Assembly (NCBI GenBank): GCA_019636795.1
Contig: JAHBWW010000006.1
Location: forward strand, 103,253-167,252
Direction of reading: 5' to 3'
Length of the DNA stretch: 64,000 nt
Source of the DNA: Phycisphaeraceae bacterium
Lineage (GTDB): Bacteria > Planctomycetota > Phycisphaerae > Phycisphaerales > UBA1924
The notes under the pieces are model-generated. The model had not been told where the DNA came from. It worked only from the letters and a program-made list of their open reading frames with translations, and made no database searches. Positions 34,628-43,486 of the stretch are shown in pieces (the stretch's first letter is position 1; each line of letters starts with the position of its first letter). The position numbers and the translations under genes were made by a program.

Positions 34628-37238
34628 CCGCCAGCGTCTTGCGGCATTAGCGGTGAAGGTGATCGAGGCAGACCCGGGCGAGCGTGACGCGCTCATCGCA
34701 GAGGCGACCGCGAACCGACCCGACCTGCAAGACAAACTCGTGCGCATTATCGAGGAGTCCTCTTCGCCCGACGCGGGGGATCCGCTCGATGCTCTGGGCG
34801 AGATCTTCCGACTGGCAGTCGCTGATATGCCGAGCGAGCCGTTCGACCAGAGCGGAACGCAGATCGACCGCTACAGGTTGGTGCGGCTCCTCGGCGCCGG
34901 TGCATATGGCGCGGTGTACCTTGCTGAACAAGAGCAGCCGGTGCGCCGGTCAGTCGCGATCAAGGTCATCAAGCTCGGCATGGACTCCGCATCAGTGCTC
35001 GCTCGCTTCGAGCAGGAGCGGCAGGTTCTGGCTCTCATGGATCACCCGGGCGTTGCTCGGATTCTTGACGGCGGGGCCACGACCCAGGGGACACCGTACT
35101 TTGTCATGGAGTATGTGGACGGCGACCCGATCACCGTGTTTTGCGACCGGAACCGGCTCGGCGTCAAGAACCGTCTCAGCCTGTTTGCCTCGGTATGCGA
35201 GGCCGTCCAGCACGCGCATATGAGGGGGGTGATCCACCGCGACCTAAAGCCCAGCAACATTCTGGTCCATGAAGGGGAAGACAATACACCCCGGGCAAAG
35301 GTCATCGACTTCGGGATTGCCAAAGCGGTACTCGGGCCGACAACACCGGCGGCGACACTCACGCAACGCGACGAGCTTGTCGGAACGTTGGAGTACATGA
35401 GCCCCGAGCAGGCTCGCGGCGGATCTCTCGGAGTCGATGTTCGAGCCGACGTCTATTCTCTCGGCGCCGTGCTGTACGAGTTGCTCGCGGGGCAGCTTCC
35501 ATTCGACCCGAAAGATCTGCGCGCACGGGGGACTGCGGGCGCTTGCGAACTGATCAGCACCAAGGATCCCCTCAGGCCGAGCGCACGCCTTGCCGCCGCC
35601 GGTGAAGCGGCTGGCACGATCGCTGGTGACCGATCGATGTCGGTGTCGACGCTCACCGACTCTCTGCGACGCGAACTGGAGTGGATCCCTCTGTACGCGA
35701 TGCGGAAGGACCGCGAGCACCGTTATCAATCCGTACAGCAACTGGGCGACGACATCCGCGCCTACTTGCGCGGGCACGCACTGGTTGCCGGTCCGGAGAG
35801 CACCACATATAGGGTGCGCAAGTTCGCCAGAAGGCATCGCACGGGGGTTGCGGTCGGCGTCGCGATCATGGCCGCGCTCGGACTCGGCGCCTTCGGGCTG
35901 ACGGCCGGGCTGCTCCGAGCGAATGCCGCGCTCCGTATCGCAGACGCACGAGCTGACCAACTCGACCGGCTGTCCGCGTTCCTTGAGCAAACCATCGGCG
36001 GCGTCGACCCTGTCATTGCGCAGGGGATGGACCGGCAGTTGTTCGTGCGGGTGCTTCAATCGTCCGAGGCCGCGCTCGACGCGACATCCTTTGACGCACC
36101 GCGGGAGTTTCGCGTACGGCTCATGCTGGCGCGCGCGTATCAGACGCTCGGCGAGCCGGAGCATGGGCGGCCGCACGTCCGTCGCCTAGAGGAGCTCCAA
36201 GACGCGGCGCAGCCCGACGCTCTAAGCGTCGCGCAGTTGCTTGAACATCGCTACTGGCTTCTCAAGCATGACAACGAGATGGCCGAGTCCGAGCTGCTGC
36301 TCAACGACATGATCGCCCACTGCGACGCTCGATTGGGTCGCACGAGCATCCAGGCGATCCACGCCGTCTGCTGGCTCGCGGACACGCATGCCGTTCGACG
36401 GGACGGTGTGCCGCAGCGGGAGGACGTCATCCGATCTCTGCTTGCAGATGCGGAGTCCCGCGCGGTTGAAGGCTTCGGCAAAGGCTCTGAGCAGCATGCC
36501 GATGTTCTCCACGCGGCGTCAACGGTGCTGCACTTTCTGGGCGCCGGCAGCAAAGAGGAGGCAGCCGAGTACGGATCACGCGCGGTGCAGATGTACGCAG
36601 ACGCTCTCGGCCCGGGCTCGGTGCAGTCAATCGCGGCAACCGCGCGACTCGCGTCGCATTTGCTGTTCGTGCCCGACTATGACGAGTGCATCCGTCTGTA
36701 TCGGAGCGTTGTCGAGTCGGCCCGACAAGTCCTGGGCGAACAGCACAGCGTGACGAGCAGCATTCATAGCGGGCTCGGCCGAGCGTTGCTGTGGCGAGAG
36801 AAGCCCGCGGACCTCTTGGACGCCATTGAACACCTGACCACGGCGGTTGACTTGTACCGTTCCGGCGGACCTCGGCATCGAGGCGCGTACCTCAGCAGCG
36901 CCAACTGGCTGGTCATCGCGTTGTCGAGGAACGGTCAGCTTCAGGCCGCGCTCGAACTCGCACGGGAGAGCAGTGAGGTCGCCGTGGAAGTGGCGCATGT
37001 TCCGGCGTTCGATGCCATTGTTGCGGTGGTATGCCAGCGAAGCGGTGAGGTGGATCAGGACGCGCTCGCAGAACAGCACCTGATCTCAATGTACAGCGCC
37101 GCATGCGCGCGTCATGGCGACGACACAGCGATCGCTCGCTCGACGGCCAAAGCCGTTGCTGCGTTCCACAAGCGCAAGGGCAATGAAGAGTCCGCACGGG
37201 AATGGGCCGCGCGCGGAAGTGTTCCCGTATCCCAATAA
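34590..37238 (+). CDS. Ser/Thr protein kinase with C-terminal TPR-like region
   Basis: An 882-residue membrane kinase. The kinase domain at about 92-395 has LGAGAYGAVYLAEQ, SVAIKVIKLG (catalytic Lys), VIHRDLKPSN, VIDFGIAK and GTLEYMSPEQARG. A membrane helix at about 425-447 precedes a large helical-repeat region (about 450-880) of TPR type. Catalytic residues are present, so it should be active. It overlaps the sigma-factor gene. Starts at 34590 or 34602 are both possible, neither with a strong ribosome-binding site. The target is probably the sigma factor or its partners. Confidence 0.88.
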   Translation: MSRSMNDPPPTSDRQRLAALAVKVIEADPGERDALIAEATANRPDLQDKLVRIIEESSSPDAGDPLDALGEIFRLAVADMPSEPFDQSGTQIDRYRLVRLLGAGAYGAVYLAEQEQPVRRSVAIKVIKLGMDSASVLARFEQERQVLALMDHPGVARILDGGATTQGTPYFVMEYVDGDPITVFCDRNRLGVKNRLSLFASVCEAVQHAHMRGVIHRDLKPSNILVHEGEDNTPRAKVIDFGIAKAVLGPTTPAATLTQRDELVGTLEYMSPEQARGGSLGVDVRADVYSLGAVLYELLAGQLPFDPKDLRARGTAGACELISTKDPLRPSARLAAAGEAAGTIAGDRSMSVSTLTDSLRRELEWIPLYAMRKDREHRYQSVQQLGDDIRAYLRGHALVAGPESTTYRVRKFARRHRTGVAVGVAIMAALGLGAFGLTAGLLRANAALRIADARADQLDRLSAFLEQTIGGVDPVIAQGMDRQLFVRVLQSSEAALDATSFDAPREFRVRLMLARAYQTLGEPEHGRPHVRRLEELQDAAQPDALSVAQLLEHRYWLLKHDNEMAESELLLNDMIAHCDARLGRTSIQAIHAVCWLADTHAVRRDGVPQREDVIRSLLADAESRAVEGFGKGSEQHADVLHAASTVLHFLGAGSKEEAAEYGSRAVQMYADALGPGSVQSIAATARLASHLLFVPDYDECIRLYRSVVESARQVLGEQHSVTSSIHSGLGRALLWREKPADLLDAIEHLTTAVDLYRSGGPRHRGAYLSSANWLVIALSRNGQLQAALELARESSEVAVEVAHVPAFDAIVAVVCQRSGEVDQDALAEQHLISMYSAACARHGDDTAIARSTAKAVAAFHKRKGNEESAREWAARGSVPVSQ

Positions 37239-37372
37239 TGAGTAGCCAGGGGACGCCTTCGATCGCACCGCGACGAGATCGCCGAGCCGTCGCACTTGAG
37301 CATGGTTCAAGAGGGGGCTTGACTGCCCGTCCGGCGCCTTTCACAGTCGGATTGTCCGGCTATGAAGAGCCC

Positions 37373-38623
37373 TCAGGCTCGGGCCGAGCCGGCAGGCGCG
37401 AAGTGCGGCGATCCCGCCGCCCGCGACCCTCCCCGCCGGGCCAGCGTGGGCGAGCCCGACGGTGACGGTCGCAGACGGCAGGCGAAGCCCATTGTGGACG
37501 GGGGTCCGGTGGGGTGACCCGGTCCAGGCGGTCCGGCCCTTGCAGACCCGTCACGAGCCATGATGACGCGAACGACTGTGAGTTCGCCCGGGGACCTGGG
37601 CTTCGATGCGGCCGCTCGCGCCGCGTCCTCATCGCGTTGGGCCGGTCGGTCCCAACGTCGGCCTCCCACGAGATACCGGAACAACCCCATCGGACTGCGC
37701 GTGCCGAGCCGTGCGGCGTACTGGGCGCACGCATGCACCGCGAGTCGGCTCGCCTCGCATCGAACAACAGTCCTCGATCTGACCAGATCCTCGAACTCCC
37801 GTTCCACAAACCCCCTGTCCCTCAGCCGCTCGCGCTGGATGCCCGGCTTGCGCGGCGACCGAGGCTCGCTCCTGGTTCTTGAATGACAGCGAAGCTGTTC
37901 CTGGTTCTTTGGGGGTGCCAATATGCGCCCACAGTGAGGGCGCGGGGGTGTCAAACCGCGACGGGCAATGCCACCCCCGGAGCGCACACGCATCACCGCT
38001 CCGTGCCGGTTGAGCACATGCTGGGGCGTGTCAATGCGTTCCAGCCAGCCGGCTGCCATCAGTTCGCGACGACCGCGGCGGATGCTCCGCAGGCTCACGC
38101 CCAGGCTCTCTGCCAACTCGCCCGCCTTGGCCGTTCCTCCGGAGACGCAGGACGGTCCGCGCCAGTACATGCAGCGGAGCAGGTGCCCCACCGCCGCGGC
38201 GATGCTCGCCCGCGACCCTTGCCCCGCCAGGAACCGAGCCAGCCGTCGCGGTACCGGCACACGTCTCCGGAGATTGCGGAAGTACCCGTCGTCGATGTGC
38301 GACTCCACGCGGCGCTGTTCGATGAGAGACTGCACTTGCGACAGCCGCGAGAGCTGGCGCGATGCGGCACGCTTCGAACCGGACAACTCGCGGAGCAGTT
38401 CGCCCGCTGCGGCGGTGGCTACCCCCTGCCGACCCGCGGCGTGCGCGGCTCGAAGCTCCAGGCCTGCCAACCACAACCGGAGATCGCGCAGCTCGATCGC
38501 CCGCTCCGCGTAGATGCTCCAGGCCGCGAGCAGTTCATCGGCCGTCACTGGTGTGAAACCGCCGGCGACTCGCGTCGAGACCAGCGCATGTCTGGGCCTG
38601 TAGCCCCTTCGTTGTGAATCCAT
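37373..38623 (-). CDS. HTH protein, candidate replication initiator or regulator
   Basis: A 416-residue basic protein. I chose the ATG at 38623, with GGGGGTG upstream; a longer frame exists but has no coding character. Residues about 195-245 form a clear helix-turn-helix (AGELAESLGVSLRSIRRGRRELMAAGWL) within a longer helical domain. The C-terminal 170 residues are Arg/Pro-rich. It is transcribed away from parA across a palindrome-rich 386-base leader, the layout of many rep/par regions. Replication initiation is inferred; a transcription factor is equally possible. Confidence 0.55.
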   Translation of the reverse strand: MDSQRRGYRPRHALVSTRVAGGFTPVTADELLAAWSIYAERAIELRDLRLWLAGLELRAAHAAGRQGVATAAAGELLRELSGSKRAASRQLSRLSQVQSLIEQRRVESHIDDGYFRNLRRRVPVPRRLARFLAGQGSRASIAAAVGHLLRCMYWRGPSCVSGGTAKAGELAESLGVSLRSIRRGRRELMAAGWLERIDTPQHVLNRHGAVMRVRSGGGIARRGLTPPRPHCGRILAPPKNQEQLRCHSRTRSEPRSPRKPGIQRERLRDRGFVEREFEDLVRSRTVVRCEASRLAVHACAQYAARLGTRSPMGLFRYLVGGRRWDRPAQRDEDAARAAASKPRSPGELTVVRVIMARDGSARAGPPGPGHPTGPPSTMGFACRLRPSPSGSPTLARRGGSRAAGSPHFAPAGSARA

Positions 38624-38873
38624 ACACCCCCATTTCACAAGCGACGCGGACGGAAGAGGTCGTCCGGCACAGCCGCCGACGATGCGGGGATTGACGGCGC
38701 AGGCCAACCTGTGGCAGGCTTGCCGTGAAAGAACACCCACACAGCGTCGGACGGGTGGCCAGACCCGCTCCGAACGCGACTCACACACCATCCACTCCAA
38801 CAGAAGACGATGCCCCCTCACCTTACGGATGCGCCGGGCATCGCGCAAGATCCGAAAATCCGCACGCCAGGTT

Positions 38874-38992
38874 GCGGGCATGCCCGCTTGCGGCTGTCCG
38901 CAAGCGCTCGGGCAATTGCACTTTCGTGTTGCATCAAGCGGGCACAGTGCGCTATGTGTGGTGCATGCCCGCCGGCGCGAAGGCGCGCCGGC
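38874..38992. repeat. cluster of palindromes upstream of parA
   Basis: Three inverted repeats in about 120 bases: GCGGGCATGCCCGC (38874-38887, perfect), GCTTGCGG-CTGT-CCGCAAGC (38886-38905), and GCCGGCGCG-AAGG-CGCGCCGGC (38971-38992). GCATGCCCGC occurs twice (38878 and 38963). The cluster sits between divergent genes just before the parA ribosome-binding site. It is a candidate parS site, ParA operator or replication origin element. The rest of the 38624-39009 gap shows no gene. Confidence 0.5.
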
Positions 38993-39009
38993 CATCGCAC
39001 AGGAGGACT

Positions 39010-39921
39010 ATGGCTGAACATCACCACCAGCGGACCCCGACCGTCATTGGAGTCGGCAACCAGAAGGGCGGGGTCGGCAAGACCACCACCGCCGTGAATC
39101 TCGCCGCCGCCCTCGGGGAGCGCGGCAGGCGCGTCCTGCTCATTGATCTGGACCCCGCGGCCGGAGCGACCCGGCATCTGGGCATCGACGGCGTCGAGTT
39201 CGAGGGCACGCTCGAACTGCTCTGTGGCGACTCAACGCTTGAGCCGCTGGCGATCACGGACGGGATGCCGTCGGGCGTCGCGCTCGTCCCCGCGCGGCAT
39301 GACCTCGCATCGCTTCACAAGCGACTACCCAAGTTCACCGACCCCGCGGCATTGCTCGCACCTGCCGTCACTCAGGGTGCTGGGTACGACTACATCTTGC
39401 TTGACACCAGCCCGCACCCCGCGGACATCGCAACGATCGCGGCCTACGGCGCGTCACACTGGTTTGTGCTCACCGCATTGCCGCACTTTCTGTCGCTGGC
39501 GGGACTCACGGAGGCGTGTCGAGACATCGCTGACATTCGTCGTCTTCGGAACCCTCACTTGCAAGTGCTCGGCGTGCTGCTGTGTGCGGTCGATGAACGG
39601 GCGACTCGGGCGAGGTCCGAGATCGCGTCCCACGTGCGCCGAGCCATGCCGGGCCGCCTGTTCACCACCCGCATCGCCCAGGCAACGGCGGTTCAGGAGT
39701 GCGTTCTTGATGGCGTGTCGATTGTGAACCACCCAAAGCATCGCGACCATCCTGCAGCGCACGCGTTCCGCCGCCTGGCCGCGGAGGTTGAGCACCGGGT
39801 CGCCCACCCGAAAGCGTTCCTCTCGTGGTGCGACCGATGCTCAGGGCGCGGGGGTGAGAGCGAGGACTTCCAGAGTGAGTTCGAAGATGCGTCTACCCGC
39901 GTCGCTGCACAGGGAGCGTGA
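39010..39921 (+). CDS. parA: ParA-family partition ATPase
   Basis: A 303-residue ParA/Soj-type ATPase. An AGGAGG site precedes the ATG. The deviant Walker A is NQKGGVGKTTTAVNLA (residues about 17-32), with Walker A' LLIDLDPAAGATRHLG and Walker B YILLDTSPHPADI. There is no N-terminal DNA-binding domain, so it is the small type. It would segregate a plasmid or integrated element together with a centromere-binding partner, probably the next gene. The palindromes upstream may be its operator or centromere. Confidence 0.9.
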   Translation: MAEHHHQRTPTVIGVGNQKGGVGKTTTAVNLAAALGERGRRVLLIDLDPAAGATRHLGIDGVEFEGTLELLCGDSTLEPLAITDGMPSGVALVPARHDLASLHKRLPKFTDPAALLAPAVTQGAGYDYILLDTSPHPADIATIAAYGASHWFVLTALPHFLSLAGLTEACRDIADIRRLRNPHLQVLGVLLCAVDERATRARSEIASHVRRAMPGRLFTTRIAQATAVQECVLDGVSIVNHPKHRDHPAAHAFRRLAAEVEHRVAHPKAFLSWCDRCSGRGGESEDFQSEFEDASTRVAAQGA

Positions 39922-40337
39922 CGGTGGCGAGGCTACGCTCGACCGCAGAGAATCGCAGCGCCGTCGGCAGACTGCTCGATTCTGACGCCTTCGCCGCGGC
40001 GGCGCAGACAAGCCGTGATGCGCCGGCTGAGACCGTGCGCGTGGCGACTCGCTTCCGCAAGCGCCAAGTGATCCTCGATGACTCGGCAACCGACCGGCTC
40101 GAACGTCTTACCGACGGGCTACGCCGCGCGACGGGCACGCGTCTGACCACGAGCCATGCGCTCCGGGCGCTGCTCGCGCTCGTCGAGCCGGCCATCGATG
40201 AACTCGGCCTGATCAGATCACCGACAGAGGCGATGTACCTTCCCAACAACGCCCCGCGGTTCGATGGGGAACGCCGACGGTTCGAGCAATCCTTAGCAGG
40301 GATGATTCGTGCCGCGTGGTCCGCGCGGCGCGTCTGA
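39918..40337 (+). CDS. small protein coupled to parA, possible partition partner
   Basis: A 139-residue basic protein. I chose the GTG at 39918 because it overlaps the parA stop (GTGA) and follows GGGAGC. No named domain is recognised. The central part (RFRKRQVILDDSATDRLERLTDGLRRATGTRLTTSHALRALL) resembles a ribbon-helix-helix-like pattern with a strand followed by helices. Position and size suit a ParB-like or ParG-like centromere-binding protein (inference). Confidence 0.65.
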   Translation: MTVARLRSTAENRSAVGRLLDSDAFAAAAQTSRDAPAETVRVATRFRKRQVILDDSATDRLERLTDGLRRATGTRLTTSHALRALLALVEPAIDELGLIRSPTEAMYLPNNAPRFDGERRRFEQSLAGMIRAAWSARRV

Positions 40338-40520
40338 CCACGCCGCCGCCCACGGGCTCGCGTGCCGCTCCCCCTCGCCCCGGCTGCGGAGAGCGAGGGC
40401 CCGCCGTCTACCACCGCCACCCCAAAGGCCGCGGCCAGTCGCGGCTGCGCCGCTTGGTGTCACGCCCTTTGCCTTCGGTGCATCCGCCCCGACGGCGAGC
40501 CATCCCTCGCATCGCAAGAA

Positions 40521-40562
40521 CCTCAACCGGCCCTGCCTCTCTTACGAGAGGGCCGGTCGAGG
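40521..40562. repeat. long inverted repeat in the 40338-40651 gap
   Basis: CCTCAACCGGCCCT and AGGGCCGGTCGAGG form 14-base arms (13 matched) around a 14-base centre that itself contains CTCTC/GAGAG. There is no T-run after it. It may be an mRNA structure, an attenuator or an element of a transfer or replication origin. The rest of this 314-base gap is GC-rich with no supportable gene. Confidence 0.45.
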
Positions 40563-40651
40563 TTCCGTGTGGGGGACCCACCTAAGGCCTTTGAGACGAA
40601 CACGAGCGCCGGGGTGATTCGCGCCGACGCCGCAACAAAGTGGAGGAACAC

Positions 40652-41002
40652 ATGCTACTGATGACAGAAGAACTGCGGCGCAAGCTGCCGCCCCTATACA
40701 GTACGGAGCACTCGCCGGAAGTCGTCGCGCTCGCCAAATTCTTTACGCCGTGGTCCGACTGGACGTGGTACGCCGTCGAGTTTGACGGCATGGACACATT
40801 CTTTGGGCTCGTCGAGGGATTCGAGCGCGAGTGGGGATACTTCAGTCTGAGCGAGCTGGAGTCCACGCGCGGACCCGGGGGGTTCAGTATCCAGCGGGAC
40901 TACTTTTTCGAGCCCATGGTGCTCAGCAAGCGCTCCGGCGCTCTCGGCGGAGAGACCCCCGCTCAGCCGTTGACTTCGACCGACGGAGCGTGCGATGAGT
41001 AG
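40652..41002 (+). CDS. DUF2958-family protein
   Basis: A 116-residue protein with a GGAGG site before the ATG. The LPPLYSTE, YAVEFDG, FFGLVEGFEREWGYFSLSEL and IQRDYFFEP segments match DUF2958, a family of plasmid and conjugative-element proteins of unknown function. It overlaps the methylase-like gene by 8 bases, so the two are co-translated. It supports reading this block as a mobile element. Confidence 0.85.
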   Translation: MLLMTEELRRKLPPLYSTEHSPEVVALAKFFTPWSDWTWYAVEFDGMDTFFGLVEGFEREWGYFSLSELESTRGPGGFSIQRDYFFEPMVLSKRSGALGGETPAQPLTSTDGACDE

Positions 41003-41762
41003 CCGCGTCGACGCCCGGTGTGAGCTCGCCACTTCACACCAGCCCGAGCATCCACGCAGCAGCCTGCGGACCGCCGCGCAACGAGCCCGCATCCACGCGA
41101 AGGCGATGAGCTCGATGCTTTCGGTGCCGCTTCGGAATCCGGCATGGGGGAACGCGGGCTACCGCGGCAACTGCGATGGCACGCTCATCAAGAATCTCAT
41201 TCTTCGATATGACGGCGTGCGCTCCATCGCCGACCCGATGGAAGGCTCGGGCACGACACGCGACGTGGTCGCATGGCTCAACGGCCAGCTCGGGCTCGGA
41301 CTCACCTACTGGGGTGGAGACCTTCGCAGCGGGTTCAATCTGCTCAAGCGTTCATTGCCCGGCAAGTACGACCTGGTCTGGCTGCACCCACCGTATTGGG
41401 ACATCATTCGGTATTCCGACCATGCCGCTGACCTGAGCACGTCAGCCGACTACACCCTGTTCCTGACCCGGCTCCGGCGTTGCTTGGCACGATGCGCGGA
41501 GGCGGTTGCGCCCGGAGGTCGCCTCGCGGTCCTCGTGGGAGATGTCCGCAGGAATGGCCGGTACTACTGCCTGGCGCGGGACGTGATGAACATGGCCGGC
41601 GACCTCGGCGAGCTCTCGGCCGTCATCATCAAGGCCCAGCACAATGTGCGCTCCAACTCCAAGCACTACAGCGGGATGGTCGAGCCCCGCATCCAGCACG
41701 AAACCTGCGTTGTCTTCCGCAAGCCCTTGACCAGGGAACGATGGAGGCCAGCGGGGGGATGA
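40995..41762 (+). CDS. DNA methyltransferase-like protein
   Basis: A 255-residue protein. It has a SAM-binding-like IADPMEGSGTTRDVV (residues about 75-90) and a catalytic-like LVWLHPPYWDIIRYS (about 130-145), the order of motifs expected in N6-adenine or N4-cytosine DNA methylases. HPPYW replaces the usual DPPY/NPPY, so activity is uncertain but possible. No restriction partner is beside it; it overlaps the DUF2958 gene. It may be a solitary methylase protecting a mobile element. Confidence 0.75.
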   Translation: MSSRVDARCELATSHQPEHPRSSLRTAAQRARIHAKAMSSMLSVPLRNPAWGNAGYRGNCDGTLIKNLILRYDGVRSIADPMEGSGTTRDVVAWLNGQLGLGLTYWGGDLRSGFNLLKRSLPGKYDLVWLHPPYWDIIRYSDHAADLSTSADYTLFLTRLRRCLARCAEAVAPGGRLAVLVGDVRRNGRYYCLARDVMNMAGDLGELSAVIIKAQHNVRSNSKHYSGMVEPRIQHETCVVFRKPLTRERWRPAGG

Positions 41763-42095
41763 CCGCTCGCTCAGGCTGCGCCAGGGGGTGGGGGTGACTC
41801 CCCGCCGCCACACCGACGCGTCCCTCAACACAACCCAAACACTTCGGAGGCATGCTCCGCCCCCGCCAGAGCGCGTTCGCCACGAGGGGGTGGGTATGCG
41901 TGCGGGGGGTTTTTCTTCGCCGCGTGATGGAGCCGCCGCGCGTCTGACGCGGTCCTCGGTGCCCTGTGCATGCCCCTGAGCATGCCCTGCACCTCAGAGA
42001 CACCCTTTCAATCAGTTCCCGATCCCCGTTCATCGGCCTCCAGCCACGATTTCACCCACCCCAAAGCACCAGAGTGAACCCCCCGCAAGACAACA
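41763..42095. other. intergenic stretch with short direct repeats
   Basis: About 330 bases with runs of G and C (GGGGGTGGGGGTG, GGGGGGTTTTT) and GCATGCCC twice, 12 bases apart (41968 and 41980). The same 8-mer lies twice upstream of parA. It may be part of an origin or a transfer site, or chance. No gene is supported; an ORF starting at 41966 merely reads into the real gene at 42785. Confidence 0.35.
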
Positions 42096-42785
42096 ATGAG
42101 CAGGCTCACACCACGCTCCGAGTCCCCAGCGCTGCTCCGGCTGACCGACCGGGACGAGGAGGTTCTGGTCACGCTCGCCACCAAGGTGCGATTGATGACG
42201 CTGGACCAGATCGTGCGCACCTGGTGGGGGCGCACTCCAGCATCGACCGCCACGAGAACAGCGTCGCGACGCCTCTTGCGCCTCGTGTCATCGGGGCATC
42301 TCGCAACCATGCGCCGGCCGGCGAGATCCGAGTTGCGCCTCACAGCGCCTCTGGCCGTCTGGAAGCCGGGCCGCCCGAAGCCGGCCTTCGCTTCACTCGC
42401 GCAAGTGGGCCGGAGCCGACTCCGGGGTCCGGTCCGCTCCACGCGGATCTATCTCGCATCCCCCGGCACTGCCCGCCGGATCTGCGGCGTCACGACACGC
42501 CCCCCGCGCCTCGGCGAAGTCACGCACGACCTGCACGTCGCTACGGTGTTTCTGTACTTCCGATTGCACCGAGCCCCAGAGGCCGCCCGCTGGCGAGCCG
42601 AGTGGATGCCCGACCCCGCGCGGCTGGCCGGGAAGCGTCGCACGCCCACGGCAACCCCGGACGCGCTCATCGAGCGGGCGCGTCACCCCACGGCGATCGA
42701 GTTCGTCGGGCACTACACGCCCGACAAGCTGCTCCGCCTGCACGAGCACTGCGCCGCACGACACACCACGTACGAGCTCTGGTGA
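42096..42785 (+). CDS. winged-helix protein, replication-relaxation-like
   Basis: A 229-residue basic protein. An N-terminal winged helix (LTDRDEEVLVTLATKVRLMTLDQIVRTWW..., about 16-75) resembles the replication-relaxation/MobC-type proteins beside conjugation genes. The later part has HDLHVATVFLYFRLHR and a PTAIEFVGHYTPDKLL segment. It is a likely accessory protein for mobilisation or replication. The stop shares its last base with the next ATG (TGATG). Confidence 0.62.
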   Translation: MSRLTPRSESPALLRLTDRDEEVLVTLATKVRLMTLDQIVRTWWGRTPASTATRTASRRLLRLVSSGHLATMRRPARSELRLTAPLAVWKPGRPKPAFASLAQVGRSRLRGPVRSTRIYLASPGTARRICGVTTRPPRLGEVTHDLHVATVFLYFRLHRAPEAARWRAEWMPDPARLAGKRRTPTATPDALIERARHPTAIEFVGHYTPDKLLRLHEHCAARHTTYELW

Positions 42786-43483
42786 TGGACCATCACGACC
42801 GTGAACAACGCGTGCTCAAGCACATCGCCGCTTTCCGAGTGTCGTTGCGGGCGGTGATCGCACGGCTCTACTTCGACGATCGCAACAGCGCATGCCAGAA
42901 CGTGCTCAGTCGGTTGAAGTCGCGCGGCTGGCTTATGTCGCATCAATCGTTCACAGGGACTCGGCTGGCCTACTACCAGCTCGGCGTGCGCGGCGTGCGT
43001 CACTTTCGACTGCCTCGAAACCGCGCGGAGCACTACGACGAGCGTGCGCTCAACACGCACCTTTGCATCCTGTGGTGGAGCTGCATGAGCAACACGCTGC
43101 GCTACCGAGTCGAACCGGACCAGGTCGCCGCGGCCATCGGATGCGAGACCCTCACAGGCGAGCACTGCATGCAGCCGAGCGACCGGGGTCCACGCTTTGT
43201 CCGCGTGTTCGTCCTCGGGCCGGACTCGGACGACCAGACAGCACTGTATCGCATCAAGGAGCGAATGCGAGAGGCCGCAGCAACCGCTGTTCTCTGCGAC
43301 TGGGTGCGCCACTCACTCTACACGTTCGCCATTCTGACCGACTCCCCGCACCGGCTTCGTCGTCTGAAGGAGGCCGTCGCGAGCGATACGTTCGACCCCC
43401 CGGGACTCGTGCGCGTGTACCAGGCACCGGGCATCGCAACCCTGCCAAAGCACTTGGCGATGCGAGCCAGCAATCAGGAGTGA
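42785..43483 (+). CDS. second winged-helix protein of the mobility block
   Basis: A 232-residue protein coupled to the previous gene by TGATG and ending 3 bases before the coupling ATPase. The N-terminal 75 residues are a winged helix (REQRVLKHIAAFRVSLRAVIARLYF...YYQLGVRGVRHF). The rest (NTHLCILWWSCMSN...) is not recognised. The similar build of the two neighbours suggests a pair acting on DNA at a transfer or replication origin (inference). Confidence 0.6.
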   Translation: MDHHDREQRVLKHIAAFRVSLRAVIARLYFDDRNSACQNVLSRLKSRGWLMSHQSFTGTRLAYYQLGVRGVRHFRLPRNRAEHYDERALNTHLCILWWSCMSNTLRYRVEPDQVAAAIGCETLTGEHCMQPSDRGPRFVRVFVLGPDSDDQTALYRIKERMREAAATAVLCDWVRHSLYTFAILTDSPHRLRRLKEAVASDTFDPPGLVRVYQAPGIATLPKHLAMRASNQE

Positions 43484-43486
43484 CTC

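Noticed and set aside
41966-42784. N-terminal extension of the 42785 gene
   Set aside because: It overlaps the whole 42096-42785 gene in another frame; the TGATG junction and the winged helix fix the start at 42785.
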